Shown here in pieces: positions 1 to 8,502 of a stretch of DNA of 64,000 bases. Source of the stretch: Microbacterium sp. C5A9 (GTDB taxonomy: Bacteria > Actinomycetota > Actinomycetes > Actinomycetales > Microbacteriaceae). Under the pieces are notes generated by a model that worked only from the letters and a program-made list of their open reading frames with translations, ran no database searches and was not told where the DNA came from. Position 1 is the first letter of the stretch, and every line of letters begins with the position of its first letter. The position numbers and the translations under genes are program-made. The DNA lies in NCBI RefSeq assembly GCF_022627955.1, contig NZ_JABXGD010000003.1:1-64000 (forward strand), written 5' to 3'.

Positions 1-144
1 CCGCGCGGGCCCGCCCGCACCGCCAGATGCGTGTCGGTGACAGAGCGAAGACGACGAAGTCGACTGAGACGAAACGTCGCAAACCGACCCCGAAACGCAC
101 CACGTTCCGACTCGGACCGCTCCGCGGGCCTCGGTCGACGACTG
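1..144. other. left-edge sequence, no supported gene
   Basis: No gene can be called with confidence. One forward frame stays open from the edge to a TAA at about 178-180 and would encode a Lys/Arg-rich tail, so the 3' end of a gene entering from the left is possible. Codon third positions do not strongly support it. Confidence 0.25.
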
Positions 145-1569
145 TCAGGACTGCGCGGCGAGCCAGGCGGCGCGCATAAAGCGCCGCACGTCCTCGTCGA
201 CGCGGATGTCGCTCGGGCGCAGCGCGCGCGACAGGTACAGGCCGTCGATCGACGTCAGGCGCGAGAGCGCCACATAGGTCTGCCCGGGCGCGAACGCACC
301 GGAACCCAGGTCGATGATCGCGCGGTCGTAGGTCTTGCCCTGCGACTTGTGGATCGTGACCGCCCACGCCAACCGCAGCGGGAACTGCGTGAACTCGGCG
401 ACCACGTCACGGCTGAGCTTCTTCGTCGACGGCTCGTACGAGTAGCGGAACCGCTCCCAGACGGCCGGATCCACGTCGACCTCGTCCCCGTCGATCTCGA
501 CGCGCACCGTCTCGCCGAGGATCCGCACGACCGTGCCGATCGTGCCGTTCACCCACCGCGGCGGCTCTCCCGACATCGAGGTGTCGTTGCGCAGGAACAT
601 GACCTGCGCGCCGATCTTGAGCTTGAGCTCGGGTTCTGCGGGCAGCGACGCCTCGCCCCGGCCGAACTCCCCGCTCACCTCGGCCTTCGCGGTCTGCTCC
701 TTGCCGGGCAGAGCGGCGAGGTGCCTGCTGTTGATGCTGTTCACGATGTCGTTGCGCGTCGCGAGTGTGATCATCGGCACCTCCCCGGGCTCGGGGTCGG
801 GAGGGGTGCGCGCGCCCTGGGTGTTGAGCACGCCGGCGATCTCGGCCGTCACCCGGCCGTAGCGCACGGCGTTCAGCATGGCCTTGAATCCGTCATCCGA
901 CTGCCGGTGGATGTGCACCAGCTCGCGCACATGCAGCTCGGCCCGCGTGTCGACCACGAACAGGCCGTCGTCCTCCTGCGCGCCGGCACCCAGCTCAGCG
1001 GCCCCGCCCGTCGATGCTCCGCCCTCGTTCGCGGCATCCTTCCACGGCCCCGCCCACACCTTGGCGTCGAAGAACCAGAACGAGCGGTAGTGGTCCTTGA
1101 CGTAGCGCAGCTCGTCACCGCGAGGCGGAACGGGTGCGAGCTGGTACGGGTCGCCGAACATGACGATCTGCACGCCGCCGAAGGGGATGCCCCGTTTGCC
1201 GCGCGCCTGGCGGAGCGACCGGTCGATCGCATCCATGAGGTCGGCATTGACCATCGAGATCTCGTCGATCACGAGGGTCTCGATGGCGTTGAGGATGCGG
1301 CGCGTGTTGTCGTTCTGGTCGATGTCGGAGTCGCCGATCAGCCCGATGGGCAGTCGGAACAGCGAGTGGATCGTCTGTCCCTCGACGTTGAGCGCGGCGA
1401 CGCCGGTCGGGGCGCAGATCGCGATCTGCTTCTTCGTGTTCCACGAGAAATACTGCAGCAGCGTCGACTTGCCCGTTCCCGCTCGACCCGTGATGAAGAC
1501 GTGCTCACTCGTGTCCTCGATCAGCCGGAACAGCTCGTGCTGTTCATCGGACAGGGCGGGAAGCGACAC
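145..1569 (-). CDS. PIF1-like ATP-dependent DNA helicase (SF1)
   Basis: 474-residue superfamily 1 helicase of the PIF1/RecD2-like group, expected to unwind DNA in the cytoplasm using ATP. Visible motifs are Walker A at residues 28-36 (GRAGTGKST), Walker B around 100-105 (VIDEIS), and the C-terminal motifs AWAVTIHKSQG and TYVALSR, typical of the UvrD_C_2/PIF1 2A domain. The start is GTG at 1569 with a weak GAGAG upstream. It stands alone, divergent from the next gene. A long open frame on the opposite strand (31-1722) is an antisense shadow. The helicase family is secure; the cellular role (replication, recombination or R-loop removal) cannot be read from the sequence. Confidence 0.9.
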   Translation of the reverse strand: MSLPALSDEQHELFRLIEDTSEHVFITGRAGTGKSTLLQYFSWNTKKQIAICAPTGVAALNVEGQTIHSLFRLPIGLIGDSDIDQNDNTRRILNAIETLVIDEISMVNADLMDAIDRSLRQARGKRGIPFGGVQIVMFGDPYQLAPVPPRGDELRYVKDHYRSFWFFDAKVWAGPWKDAANEGGASTGGAAELGAGAQEDDGLFVVDTRAELHVRELVHIHRQSDDGFKAMLNAVRYGRVTAEIAGVLNTQGARTPPDPEPGEVPMITLATRNDIVNSINSRHLAALPGKEQTAKAEVSGEFGRGEASLPAEPELKLKIGAQVMFLRNDTSMSGEPPRWVNGTIGTVVRILGETVRVEIDGDEVDVDPAVWERFRYSYEPSTKKLSRDVVAEFTQFPLRLAWAVTIHKSQGKTYDRAIIDLGSGAFAPGQTYVALSRLTSIDGLYLSRALRPSDIRVDEDVRRFMRAAWLAAQS

Positions 1570-1714
1570 GGTTCTCTCAGACGGGAAGGCGGCGGAGCAC
1601 GGCAGGAGCCGGCCGGAGCAGGAGGCGGCGGGCGCGCGGAAACGCGCGCCTCCATGCTACGTGGCGCGGCGTCACAGTGCGCCACGCGCTCGGCGTCGTC
1701 CCAGGCCGCACTCC

Positions 1715-1720
1715 TAGACT
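1715..1720 (+). promoter_or_regulatory. -10 element, leaderless type
   Basis: TAGACT lies 6 bases before the ATG at 1727 and no Shine-Dalgarno sequence is present. Transcription would begin at or next to the start codon. Confidence 0.5.
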
Positions 1721-1726
1721 GACGCC

Positions 1727-2800
1727 ATGCAGCGAGTCGAGTCGAAAGCGCCCCGGCGCTCGCGGCTCGTCGCCGACCTCGCGATGCTGACCGTCGTCGG
1801 CATCCTGCTCGTGGCCGCGCTGGCCGCGGGCGGCGCGATGCTGTATCAGCAGTTCTACGGCCCGTCGGCCTTCGTGGTTCGCTATCTCGACCTGCTGTCC
1901 GAGGGCCGGGCGGCCGATGCCCTGCGGATTCCGGGCGTCGCCGTCGATCGCGAGACGCTCGAGGTCGCCGGCATCGTGCCGACGGCATCCGAGGCGATGC
2001 TGCGCCACGCCGCCCTCGCGCCCCTCACCGACGTCGAGGTCGTGTCCGAGAAACCCGACGGCGACGCGACCGCAGTGACGGTGTCGTACAAAGCCGGAGG
2101 CAACGCCGGCACCACCACCTTCACGGTCGCGCAGGACGGCTGGGCCGGGGTCACGCCGAACTGGCGATTCACGGCCAGTCCGCTGGCCGTCGTGGAGCTC
2201 ACGCTCCGCGGCGCCGACCGGTTCGCCGTCAACGGCTTCGAGGTCGACCGCCGCCAGATCTCGGTCGCGGGGATCGACGCCGCCCCGCTCGACCCGCTGC
2301 CGATGCTCGTCTTCACGCCGGGCCTGTACTCGGTGACCGTCGACACCCCGATCTCGACGTCACCGGGTGTCGGGGTGCTCGCCGACTCGCCTCTCGCGAC
2401 CACGCCCGTCGACGTGCAGACCGAGCCCACAGACGAGTTCGTCGCCGTCGTGCAGGAGCGCGTCGAGGAGTTCCTCCTGGCGTGCACCGAGCAGGAGGTG
2501 TTGCAGCCGACCGCGTGCCCGTTCGGACTCGAGGTGTCGAACCGGCTCGCATCGCTGCCCCAGTGGTCGATCGCGGCCCAGCCGAAGGTCACGGTCGCCC
2601 CCGACGGCGGACACTGGCAGATCCCGCCGACGGATGCCGTGGCGCACGTCGAGGTCGAGATCCGCTCGCTGTTCGACGGCAGGGTTCAGGCGATCGCCGA
2701 GGACGTGCCCTTCCAGGTGAACGGGTCGGTCACGATCCTCCCCGACGGCTCCGCCTCGATCCGCGTCGGCTCCCCCGAGCAGGCGGCGCCGACCGGCTGA
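1727..2800 (+). CDS. membrane-anchored protein of unknown function
   Basis: 357 residues. A short basic N-terminus is followed by one hydrophobic segment at about residues 17-40 and then a long hydrophilic, mostly beta-like region that should lie outside the membrane (signal-anchor topology). No catalytic motif is recognised. The exported part contains a few Cys residues (around ACTEQ and TACPFG) that could form a disulfide. The ATG is preceded at the right distance by TAGACT, suggesting leaderless transcription. It is convergent with the CopD-CtaG gene 38 bases downstream. Related actinobacterial genomes carry similar unnamed proteins; function not assigned. Confidence 0.75.
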   Translation: MQRVESKAPRRSRLVADLAMLTVVGILLVAALAAGGAMLYQQFYGPSAFVVRYLDLLSEGRAADALRIPGVAVDRETLEVAGIVPTASEAMLRHAALAPLTDVEVVSEKPDGDATAVTVSYKAGGNAGTTTFTVAQDGWAGVTPNWRFTASPLAVVELTLRGADRFAVNGFEVDRRQISVAGIDAAPLDPLPMLVFTPGLYSVTVDTPISTSPGVGVLADSPLATTPVDVQTEPTDEFVAVVQERVEEFLLACTEQEVLQPTACPFGLEVSNRLASLPQWSIAAQPKVTVAPDGGHWQIPPTDAVAHVEVEIRSLFDGRVQAIAEDVPFQVNGSVTILPDGSASIRVGSPEQAAPTG

Positions 2801-2838
2801 CCCGCTCCCCACCGGCAGGGGACGACCCGAGCCCCGGG

Positions 2839-4860
2839 TCAGCGTGCCTGGCGCTCGGCCTCGCGCTCGGCTGCCCGACGGTCGCGCTCGGCGAGAGCGG
2901 CGAGCTGGGCGTTGTACTCCTCGAGCTCGGCCTCGCCGGTGCGGTCGGCGTGCCGATCGCGGCGCTTCTGCAGCTTGGTGTCGCTGCGACTCCACTGGAT
3001 CGCGACCGTGATCGCCAGGATCAGGGTCGGGATCTCACCGATCGACCACGCGATGCCACCGCCGATGTACTGGTCGTCCATGGGGTTGGGGCCCCAGGTG
3101 CGACCCATCGAGCCGAACCAGTCCGCGACGAGCAGCCCCTCCTGCATCATCATCGCGATGCCGAAGAACGCATGCATGGCCATGACGGCGATCAACGTGA
3201 TCAGCCGACCGGGATACGGCAGCCGGTACGGCACCGGATCAGCACCGACCAGGCTCATCACGAACAGGTAGCCCGAGATCAGGAAGTGCGCGACCATCCA
3301 CTCGTGGCCCAGGTGCTCGTACATCGACCAGCGCAGCAGGTCGGTGAAGTAGAAGGCCCACAGCGACAGGATGAAGATGCCCGCGGCGACGAACGGATGC
3401 GTGACCACCTTCGCGAACGGCGAGTGCACCGCCCACATGATCCACTCGCGGCCGCCGCGGGTGCCGTCGTCGCGCTTGTGGATGGCGCGGAGCGCCAGGG
3501 TGATCGGCGCACCCGACACGAGCAGCAGCGGGATCGCCATCGACAGCATCATGTGCCCGAGCATGTGCACGCTGAAGAGGTACTCCTGGTACGCGTTGAT
3601 CGGACCGCACGTCACCCACACGAGCAGCAGCATGCCGAGCACCCAGAACACCGTGCGGTGGATCGGCCAGCGGTCGCCGCGCCGGCGGAGTCGACGCGCG
3701 CCGGCCAGGTAGAGGAAGAGCCCGAAGCCGGCGGCCACCAGCCAGAGGATGTCGATGTCCCAGCTGGTGAACCAGCGGTCGATCGTGAACTCGGGCGGCA
3801 GCGGCGAGCGGGTGAGGTTCTCGGCCGGCGTCTGCACGAACGCGGCCTCCTCACCGGTGGGCGGGGGCGTGCGAGCGAGGGCGGCCGCCGCACCCGAGGC
3901 GAGGCCCATCAACGCGACCTCGCACAGCACCAGCATCCAGAACCAGCGCGCCGCGTTCGCTCCGTCGAGCCGCGGGATCAGACGGATGCGGTACCAGGCG
4001 CCGAGCAGGCCCATGGCGACGAGCAGCACCGCCTTCGCGATCAGGATGCCGCCGTACGGCGTCAGCAGCTCCGTGACGTCGCCGAGAGCGACCACCGAGC
4101 GGGCGAGGCCCGAGACCGCGACGACCGCGAACGCCGCGATCGCCAGGCTCGAGTAGCGGCTGACGAGCGCAGCCGTGCCGACGCCGGAGCGGTCGCGCAG
4201 GATGACCACGAGCATCAGTCCGCCGAGCCAGACCGCGGCGCCGATGGTGTGCAGCAGGATCGAATTCACGGCGACGGTGTGCCCCGCCAGATCACCCGAG
4301 TGGCCCTGCGTCGCGAGGGGGAGGAAGGATGCCGCGGCGAGCAGCGCCGTGATCAGCGTCGGCGTCCAGGTGCGCCAGGCGAACGCGAGCACCGTGATGA
4401 CGGATCCCATGATCGTCGTGATCAGCCAGGACTGACCGAGCGCGGTCTGCAGCAGGAAGAAGCCGAGCTGCTCGCCGAACTGCCGATCCGCGCTGACCTT
4501 CGGGTTGAACGCCGCGACCAGGGCGAGGAAGGCGCTGACGCCGGCGGTCACCGTGAAGATCGCCGCCGCGATCGAGGCCGTGTTCAGCGCGGTGTCGAAC
4601 GACTTCTGCTCGCTGCGCAGCGCGAAGAGCGCCAGGACGAGCGAACCGAGCATCGCCGCCGCGGAGATGTTCATGGCCAGCTTGACGACCGGGATCGCCC
4701 AGCGCACGACGGGGCCCGGGTCACCCAGCAGAAGAGGTGCCGCACCACCGCCGAGGGCGAGGGCGGCGATCGCCCCGATCAGCCCGGCGCCCACCAGGAT
4801 CGCGAGGCCGACCACGCGATACGCGGGGCTCGTGCGGGTCTGGACGGCGCGGGAGGTCAC
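2839..4860 (-). CDS. CopD-CtaG fusion, copper transport / cytochrome c oxidase assembly
   Basis: 673-residue polytopic membrane protein. The N-terminal half (about 20-320) has multiple helices including a LLHTIGAAVWLGGL segment, as in CopD copper-resistance proteins. The C-terminal half (about 370-630) matches the caa3-type CtaG family, with conserved His/Met-rich stretches (VHMLGHMMLS, YEHLGHEWMVAH, MHAFFGIAMMMQEG) that fit copper handling. The last 50 residues are a charged coiled-coil-like cytoplasmic tail. Inferred role: delivery of copper to the CuA/CuB sites of cytochrome oxidase. The start is GTG at 4860 with TAGGCT six bases upstream, so it is probably leaderless. The fusion is common in Actinobacteria. 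Confidence 0.88.
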   Translation of the reverse strand: MTSRAVQTRTSPAYRVVGLAILVGAGLIGAIAALALGGGAAPLLLGDPGPVVRWAIPVVKLAMNISAAAMLGSLVLALFALRSEQKSFDTALNTASIAAAIFTVTAGVSAFLALVAAFNPKVSADRQFGEQLGFFLLQTALGQSWLITTIMGSVITVLAFAWRTWTPTLITALLAAASFLPLATQGHSGDLAGHTVAVNSILLHTIGAAVWLGGLMLVVILRDRSGVGTAALVSRYSSLAIAAFAVVAVSGLARSVVALGDVTELLTPYGGILIAKAVLLVAMGLLGAWYRIRLIPRLDGANAARWFWMLVLCEVALMGLASGAAAALARTPPPTGEEAAFVQTPAENLTRSPLPPEFTIDRWFTSWDIDILWLVAAGFGLFLYLAGARRLRRRGDRWPIHRTVFWVLGMLLLVWVTCGPINAYQEYLFSVHMLGHMMLSMAIPLLLVSGAPITLALRAIHKRDDGTRGGREWIMWAVHSPFAKVVTHPFVAAGIFILSLWAFYFTDLLRWSMYEHLGHEWMVAHFLISGYLFVMSLVGADPVPYRLPYPGRLITLIAVMAMHAFFGIAMMMQEGLLVADWFGSMGRTWGPNPMDDQYIGGGIAWSIGEIPTLILAITVAIQWSRSDTKLQKRRDRHADRTGEAELEEYNAQLAALAERDRRAAEREAERQAR

Positions 4861-4866
4861 CCCCCA

Positions 4867-4872
4867 AGCCTA
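4867..4872 (-). promoter_or_regulatory. -10 element, leaderless type
   Basis: On the minus strand TAGGCT lies 6 bases before the GTG start at 4860. Confidence 0.45.
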
Positions 4873-4983
4873 AGCCGCGACGGCTGACCGCTCGCCCGTC
4901 TGCGCGGGACTGCGGTCGGCGGACGGCGGGACTGCGGTCGGCGGACCCGCACACGAGGGGCGGACGCGCGTGGGGCGGACGCA

Positions 4984-5019
4984 CGAAGGCCGCCCCCGAC
5001 GCATCGGGAGCGGCCTTCG
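4984..5019 (-). terminator. intrinsic terminator-like hairpin after HU gene
   Basis: Arms CGAAGGCCGC and GCGGCCTTCG enclose a second nested stem (CCCGA/TCGGG), giving one long hairpin 14 bases downstream of the HU stop codon. There is no U-tract, which is usual in high-GC Actinobacteria. Confidence 0.75.
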
Positions 5020-5032
5020 AAGAGGTGCGGTC

Positions 5033-5320
5033 TTACTTGACGGCAGCCTTGAGCTTGGAACCGGCGGTCACCTTGACGCGCTTGCCGGCCGGGATCTTGA
5101 TCTCGGCGCCGGTCTGCGGGTTGCGGCCCGTGCGAGCTGCGGTCGCGACCTGCTCGAACGAGATCCAGCCCGGGATCGAGACCTTGCTGCCCTTGGCAAC
5201 AGCGTCGGAGACCGAGGAGAACAGCGCGTCGAGGACACCCGAGACGGTGGCCTGGCTCTGGCCGGTGGCGGAAGCGATGCTCGCGACGAGCTCGGTCTTG
5301 GTGATGGACTTGTCAGCCAT
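5033..5320 (-). CDS. hup: HU family nucleoid-associated DNA-binding protein
   Basis: 95 residues, the normal length for bacterial HU. It has the HU fold sequence order: N-terminal dimerisation helices (KTELVASIASATG), then GWISFEQV and the DNA-embracing arm GRNPQTGAEIKIPAG at about residues 55-70. It lacks the Lys/Ala-rich tail of mycobacterial HupB. The open frame continues to 5425, but the start is ATG at 5320 because GGAGG stands just upstream and homology begins there. A perfect hairpin (5363-5382) lies in the leader. It bends and compacts DNA. Confidence 0.95.
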   Translation of the reverse strand: MADKSITKTELVASIASATGQSQATVSGVLDALFSSVSDAVAKGSKVSIPGWISFEQVATAARTGRNPQTGAEIKIPAGKRVKVTAGSKLKAAVK

Positions 5321-5362
5321 GTCATCCTCCAGCGACGAGGATACCGTCGCATCGTTGTGGTG

Positions 5363-5382
5363 CGGAGGGCGACTGCCCTCCG
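5363..5382 (-). promoter_or_regulatory. hairpin in HU mRNA leader
   Basis: Perfect 8-bp stem CGGAGGGC/GCCCTCCG with a 4-base loop, about 40 bases upstream of the HU start codon. It may affect mRNA stability or autoregulation; the role is inferred. Confidence 0.4.
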
Positions 5383-5556
5383 TTGGTCGAGTGACCGCCT
5401 CGAATGTACCAACGCTCACTGACATTTCCGCGTCATTTCGCGGGTTTTGGGCTATTACTGGGCGTGTCGTGGTGCAGATGTGACGAAAGTGGCGTCTGAG
5501 GCGGCCCTGACGTCACCGGGAGAAACCCCCGATCCGGGCCCAGGAACAGCTCCCCC

Positions 5557-5583
5557 GGGCCCTGAGAGGCGCGGATCAGGCCC
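5557..5583 (-). terminator. possible terminator after TetR gene
   Basis: Imperfect stem (GGGCCCTGA with TCAGGCCC, one bulge) 13 bases beyond the TetR stop. No U-tract. Confidence 0.4.
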
Positions 5584-5595
5584 GATCAGCACCGA

Positions 5596-6219
5596 TCAGA
5601 GGGGCCGATGCGCGGAGATCACGGCCCGCGCCGTGCGCTCGAACGCGGGGCTGACCCGCCCCTCGCCGTCGAGGTATCCGCCGACCAGGGCCGCATCGCG
5701 GAGCAGGACGAGGGATGCCGCGGCCTCGTCGGGGTTCTCCAGTCCCGCCCCCTCGGCGACCGCGCGCAGCGTCGAGCGGAACCACTCGCGGTGCTCGTCG
5801 ATCAGCCGCCGCACGGCGCCCTCGGCATCCGGATACTCGGCGGCCGCGTTGATGAACGGGCATCCGCGCGTGTGCCGCAGACGGATGTCCGCCGCGATGC
5901 CGCCGATCACCGCGTCGACGAGGCGCGCCGGCTCGGTGACCGCCGCCCCGGCCTCGGCGAACATCGCACGGAGCATCTCGTCTTCGTTGCGGAGATACGC
6001 GAGGACCAGGTTCTCCTTGCCGCCGAACTGCTTGTAGAGAGTGGCCCTCGTGACCTCGGCCTCGTCGATGATGCGATCGACGCCGACCGCATGGATGCCC
6101 TCCTCGTAGAAGAGCCGGGTCGCGCTGTCGATGAGCCGGGTGCGAGCGGCGCTCGGCCGCTTCGCGGAGGGAGCGGCGGGCGGGATCGCAGAAGGCGTGG
6201 TCTGAGTCGTGGTGTCCAT
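5596..6219 (-). CDS. TetR/AcrR family transcriptional repressor
   Basis: 207 residues. The N-terminal TetR helix-turn-helix lies at about residues 45-66 (VDRIIDEAEVTRATLYKQFGG), followed by an all-helical ligand-binding domain containing RHTRGCPFINAA, seen in many AcrR-type regulators. The frame is open far upstream, but the start is ATG at 6219 because GAGAGGGA precedes it. It is divergent from the alpha/beta hydrolase at 6385, and a 22-bp palindrome (6311-6332) lies between them. The likely role is repression of the hydrolase gene and itself. The inducer is unknown. Confidence 0.9.
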   Translation of the reverse strand: MDTTTQTTPSAIPPAAPSAKRPSAARTRLIDSATRLFYEEGIHAVGVDRIIDEAEVTRATLYKQFGGKENLVLAYLRNEDEMLRAMFAEAGAAVTEPARLVDAVIGGIAADIRLRHTRGCPFINAAAEYPDAEGAVRRLIDEHREWFRSTLRAVAEGAGLENPDEAAASLVLLRDAALVGGYLDGEGRVSPAFERTARAVISAHRPL

Positions 6220-6305
6220 GGTGTTCCCTCTCATCGTGTCATCCGCATCGCGTGATGCGAACCACGTGCTCTCGTTTCGGAGGATCTTCGTCTTTCGGGA
6301 ATAGG

Positions 6306-6335
6306 TTGTGGTAGATAGAACGTTCGGTCTACTAT
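6306..6335 (+). promoter_or_regulatory. promoter of the hydrolase gene
   Basis: TTGTGG (6306-6311) and TACTAT (6330-6335) are spaced by 18 bases and are followed by a Shine-Dalgarno GGAGAAGAG before the ATG at 6385. Confidence 0.5.
6311..6332. promoter_or_regulatory. TetR operator palindrome
   Basis: 22-bp near-perfect palindrome with outer arms GTAGA/TCTAC and centre GAACGTTC; two of eleven base pairs differ. It sits between the -35 and -10 boxes of the hydrolase promoter, a standard TetR repression geometry. Confidence 0.75.
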
Positions 6336-6384
6336 CAGCGTAACGCACCCGCACAGGGCGGGGGCAGAAAACGGAGAAGAGACA

Positions 6385-7215
6385 ATGACCAGCACCGACA
6401 AGACCCCGATCGTCCTCATCCACGGACTCTGGATGACCCCCCAGAGCTGGAACACGTGGGCCGAGCACTTCCGCGCCCAGGGCCACGAGGTGATCGTCCC
6501 CGGGTGGCCCGGCATCGATGACCGCTCGGTCGAGGACATCCGCCGCGCCCCGTCGGCACTCGAGGGCATCGGTCTGGCGCAGATCGCCGACAACTACGAG
6601 CGCATCATCCGCGAACTGCCCGTGAAGCCGATCATCATGGGCCACTCGTTCGGCGGGGTGCTCACCCAGATGCTCGCCGACCGCGGTCTCGGCTCCGCCT
6701 ACGTCGGCGTGGCACCCGGTCAGACTGCCGGCGTCACCGCGCTCCCCCTCTCGACCCTCTGGACCGGAACGCCGATCCTGTCGAACCCGTTCGGCCGCAA
6801 CGGCGCCAAGCCGCTGTCGAAGCGCCACTTCCACTTCACGTTCGGCAACGACCTGTCGCGCGCGGCATCCGACGCCCTGTGGGAGGAGTACGCCGTGAAC
6901 TCGTACAACCGTGTGTTCTTCGAGGGTGTGACCTCGGTGCTCAACGAGAAGGGCGGCGTCACGCACGTCGACTACGCACGGGCCGATCGCGCACCGCTGC
7001 TGCTGATCGCCGGTGAGATCGACCACGTGGTGCCGCCGACCATCGTCCGCGCGATCGAGAAGAAGTACCGCTCGACCGGCAGCCCCGCCATCGTGGAGCG
7101 CAAGGAGTACGCGGGGCGCACCCACCGCCTCGTCAGCCAGGACGGCTGGGAGGAGATCGCCGACTACGCACTCTCCTGGGCTGTGGCGCACTCCTCCGCC
7201 GCGCCCGTCGCCTGA
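6385..7215 (+). CDS. alpha/beta hydrolase
   Basis: 276 residues. Alpha/beta-hydrolase fold with an HGLW oxyanion region at residues 13-16, nucleophile elbow GHSFGG (Ser88), a probable catalytic Asp in GEIDHVVPP around 216 and His at about 247 (RTHRL). There is no signal peptide, so it is cytoplasmic. The order and motifs resemble lipase/esterase and non-haem haloperoxidase-like hydrolases; the substrate is not identifiable. It is divergent from and probably repressed by the TetR protein, which suggests induction by a small molecule the hydrolase may act on. Start ATG with a good GGAGAAGAG. Confidence 0.85.
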   Translation: MTSTDKTPIVLIHGLWMTPQSWNTWAEHFRAQGHEVIVPGWPGIDDRSVEDIRRAPSALEGIGLAQIADNYERIIRELPVKPIIMGHSFGGVLTQMLADRGLGSAYVGVAPGQTAGVTALPLSTLWTGTPILSNPFGRNGAKPLSKRHFHFTFGNDLSRAASDALWEEYAVNSYNRVFFEGVTSVLNEKGGVTHVDYARADRAPLLLIAGEIDHVVPPTIVRAIEKKYRSTGSPAIVERKEYAGRTHRLVSQDGWEEIADYALSWAVAHSSAAPVA

Positions 7216-7253
7216 TGCGGCAGGCGCCCCACGCCCACACACGCGCCCCCTCT

Positions 7254-7299
7254 CACCCGCACCACCCGCACCGCACCCGCACCCGCACCCGCACCCGCC
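7254..7299. repeat. CACCCG/CGCACC hexamer tandem repeat
   Basis: About seven tandem copies of a CACCCG-type hexamer, some offset, in the gap between convergent genes. Simple-sequence DNA, not a CRISPR. Confidence 0.8.
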
Positions 7300-7332
7300 C
7301 ATATCCACCCGACGCCCGCACCCCCTTCCGGC

Positions 7333-7351
7333 GGAGAACTCCGCGTCGGGC
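7333..7351. repeat. 19-bp short repeat unit, left copy
   Basis: GGAGAACTCCGCGTCGGGC matches the 19-bp unit repeated at 8337-8393 on the other side of the DUF559 gene. It is followed by GGCCGCCCGACACGGAGA, a motif also found near 8441. Confidence 0.55.
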
Positions 7352-7407
7352 GGAGGGTACGGGCGCGGCGGGCCGCCCGACACGGAGATGGCCGCCCGAC
7401 ACGGTGT

Positions 7408-8235
7408 TCATCGCTCAGCCAGGTGGAGGCGCTGCGCGATCGCCGCGAGGATGACGTTCTGCACAGCTCCCCACTGATTCATCACCTGGTCGTAGCCGAC
7501 GCGGATCACGTGATAACCGCGGAGAGTCAGCTCGGCGCCATGAGCGATGTCGCTGTTCCGCTGCACTCCGACATGGTGACCGCCGTCGATCTGCACGACC
7601 AGACGCTCGCCGATGAGGAGGTCCACGCGATGACCGAGAATCCAGACCTGCGGCGTGAGAGCGACATCCAGCCAGCGGAGTCTTGTGCGGAAGATCGTCT
7701 CCGTTCCCGAATCCGCGAAGGGGCGGGCCTCAGCCAGCAGCTCCCGCGCCGCCGCAGGCAAGTCGGCCCGCGCGAGCACATCGGGGTCGACGACCTTCGT
7801 GCGCAACGCCGATTCCCACGTCGCGAGAGCATCCTCGTGCGGCAGACACCGCGCGACGAGGATCAGCGCGTTCTCGATCGAGTCCTCCAGCACATCGGGG
7901 TCCCGTGGGAAGATCGGCCGGCTCCAATGGACGACGCCGCGAACCGACCGCGCATGCCCCGAGTTGGTCGGCGCCGCGACATGCGCCTCGGCGGCAGCGG
8001 TCACCCACAGGTCGCGTCGCGCGGCGAGCGTCACGCAACTCAGCACGACACCCTTCCTGGCCGCCGCGACGAGCATCGGGTCGGCGCCGCGCAGCGCCAC
8101 CCACCCTCGGCACGCCGACATCACACGGCCGCTTCGAACGGCCGACCGAAGCGCGTGCTCCGTCACCCCCAGGCGGCGCAGCGTCGCGACTCGCGCGACA
8201 CCCTGCCTCGCGGTGAGCATCCCTTCGACATCCAT
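7408..8235 (-). CDS. DUF559 (PD-(D/E)xK-like) domain protein with AbiEi-like N-terminus
   Basis: 275 residues. The first 50 residues resemble the AbiEi antitoxin/HTH-type domain (RQGVARVATLRRLGVTEHALRSAVRSG). The C-terminal 100 residues carry a DUF559/very-short-patch-repair-like nuclease core: SGTETIFR, HRVDLLIGERLVVQIDGG and a final HVIRVGYDQV. The usual second acidic residue of the (D/E)xK motif appears as Gln (VVQIDG), so catalytic activity is uncertain. This domain pair is widespread and multi-copy in Microbacteriaceae; its function is not established. Start ATG at 8235 with GGTGG directly upstream. Short repeats flank it on both sides. Confidence 0.75.
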   Translation of the reverse strand: MDVEGMLTARQGVARVATLRRLGVTEHALRSAVRSGRVMSACRGWVALRGADPMLVAAARKGVVLSCVTLAARRDLWVTAAAEAHVAAPTNSGHARSVRGVVHWSRPIFPRDPDVLEDSIENALILVARCLPHEDALATWESALRTKVVDPDVLARADLPAAARELLAEARPFADSGTETIFRTRLRWLDVALTPQVWILGHRVDLLIGERLVVQIDGGHHVGVQRNSDIAHGAELTLRGYHVIRVGYDQVMNQWGAVQNVILAAIAQRLHLAER

Positions 8236-8336
8236 CCACCGATGATGCCGAGCGCACGAGGGTCACGACCTCCGCTGAGCCGACGCCTGTGCATCCGCGG
8301 GCGCATCCGCATCCCGTGCAGGAGAACCCTTCGGTC

Positions 8337-8393
8337 GGAGAACACCCTGATGGGCGGAGGACACCCTGTCAGGCGGTGAACTCCCTGATGGGC
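8337..8393. repeat. three tandem 19-bp degenerate repeats
   Basis: Units 8337-8355, 8356-8374 and 8375-8393 share GGnGnAC-CCCTG-GGC. Partial units occur at 8321 and 8394. The same unit is found at 7333-7351. Confidence 0.7.
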
Positions 8394-8502
8394 GGAGAAG
8401 TCACGCGGGAATGGCCGCCCTACGCCGAGAAGGCCGCCCCACACGGAGACAGCACCCCACACGAAGGCACCGCCCCACGCCCCCACACCCCCGGGTACGC
8501 GA

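Noticed and set aside
31..1722. 563-residue forward open frame opposite the helicase
   Set aside because: Arg/Asp/Val-rich translation with no domain; antisense shadow of a high-GC gene.
2482..4887. 801-residue forward open frame
   Set aside because: Antisense to the clear CopD-CtaG gene; composition typical of a shadow (RDDQ/HE-rich).
7254..7299. CRISPR array
   Set aside because: Hexamer repeats without spacers; no Cas genes.
6220..7383. N-terminal extension of the TetR reading frame
   Set aside because: Antisense to the hydrolase; the start at 6219 has a ribosome site and family homology.
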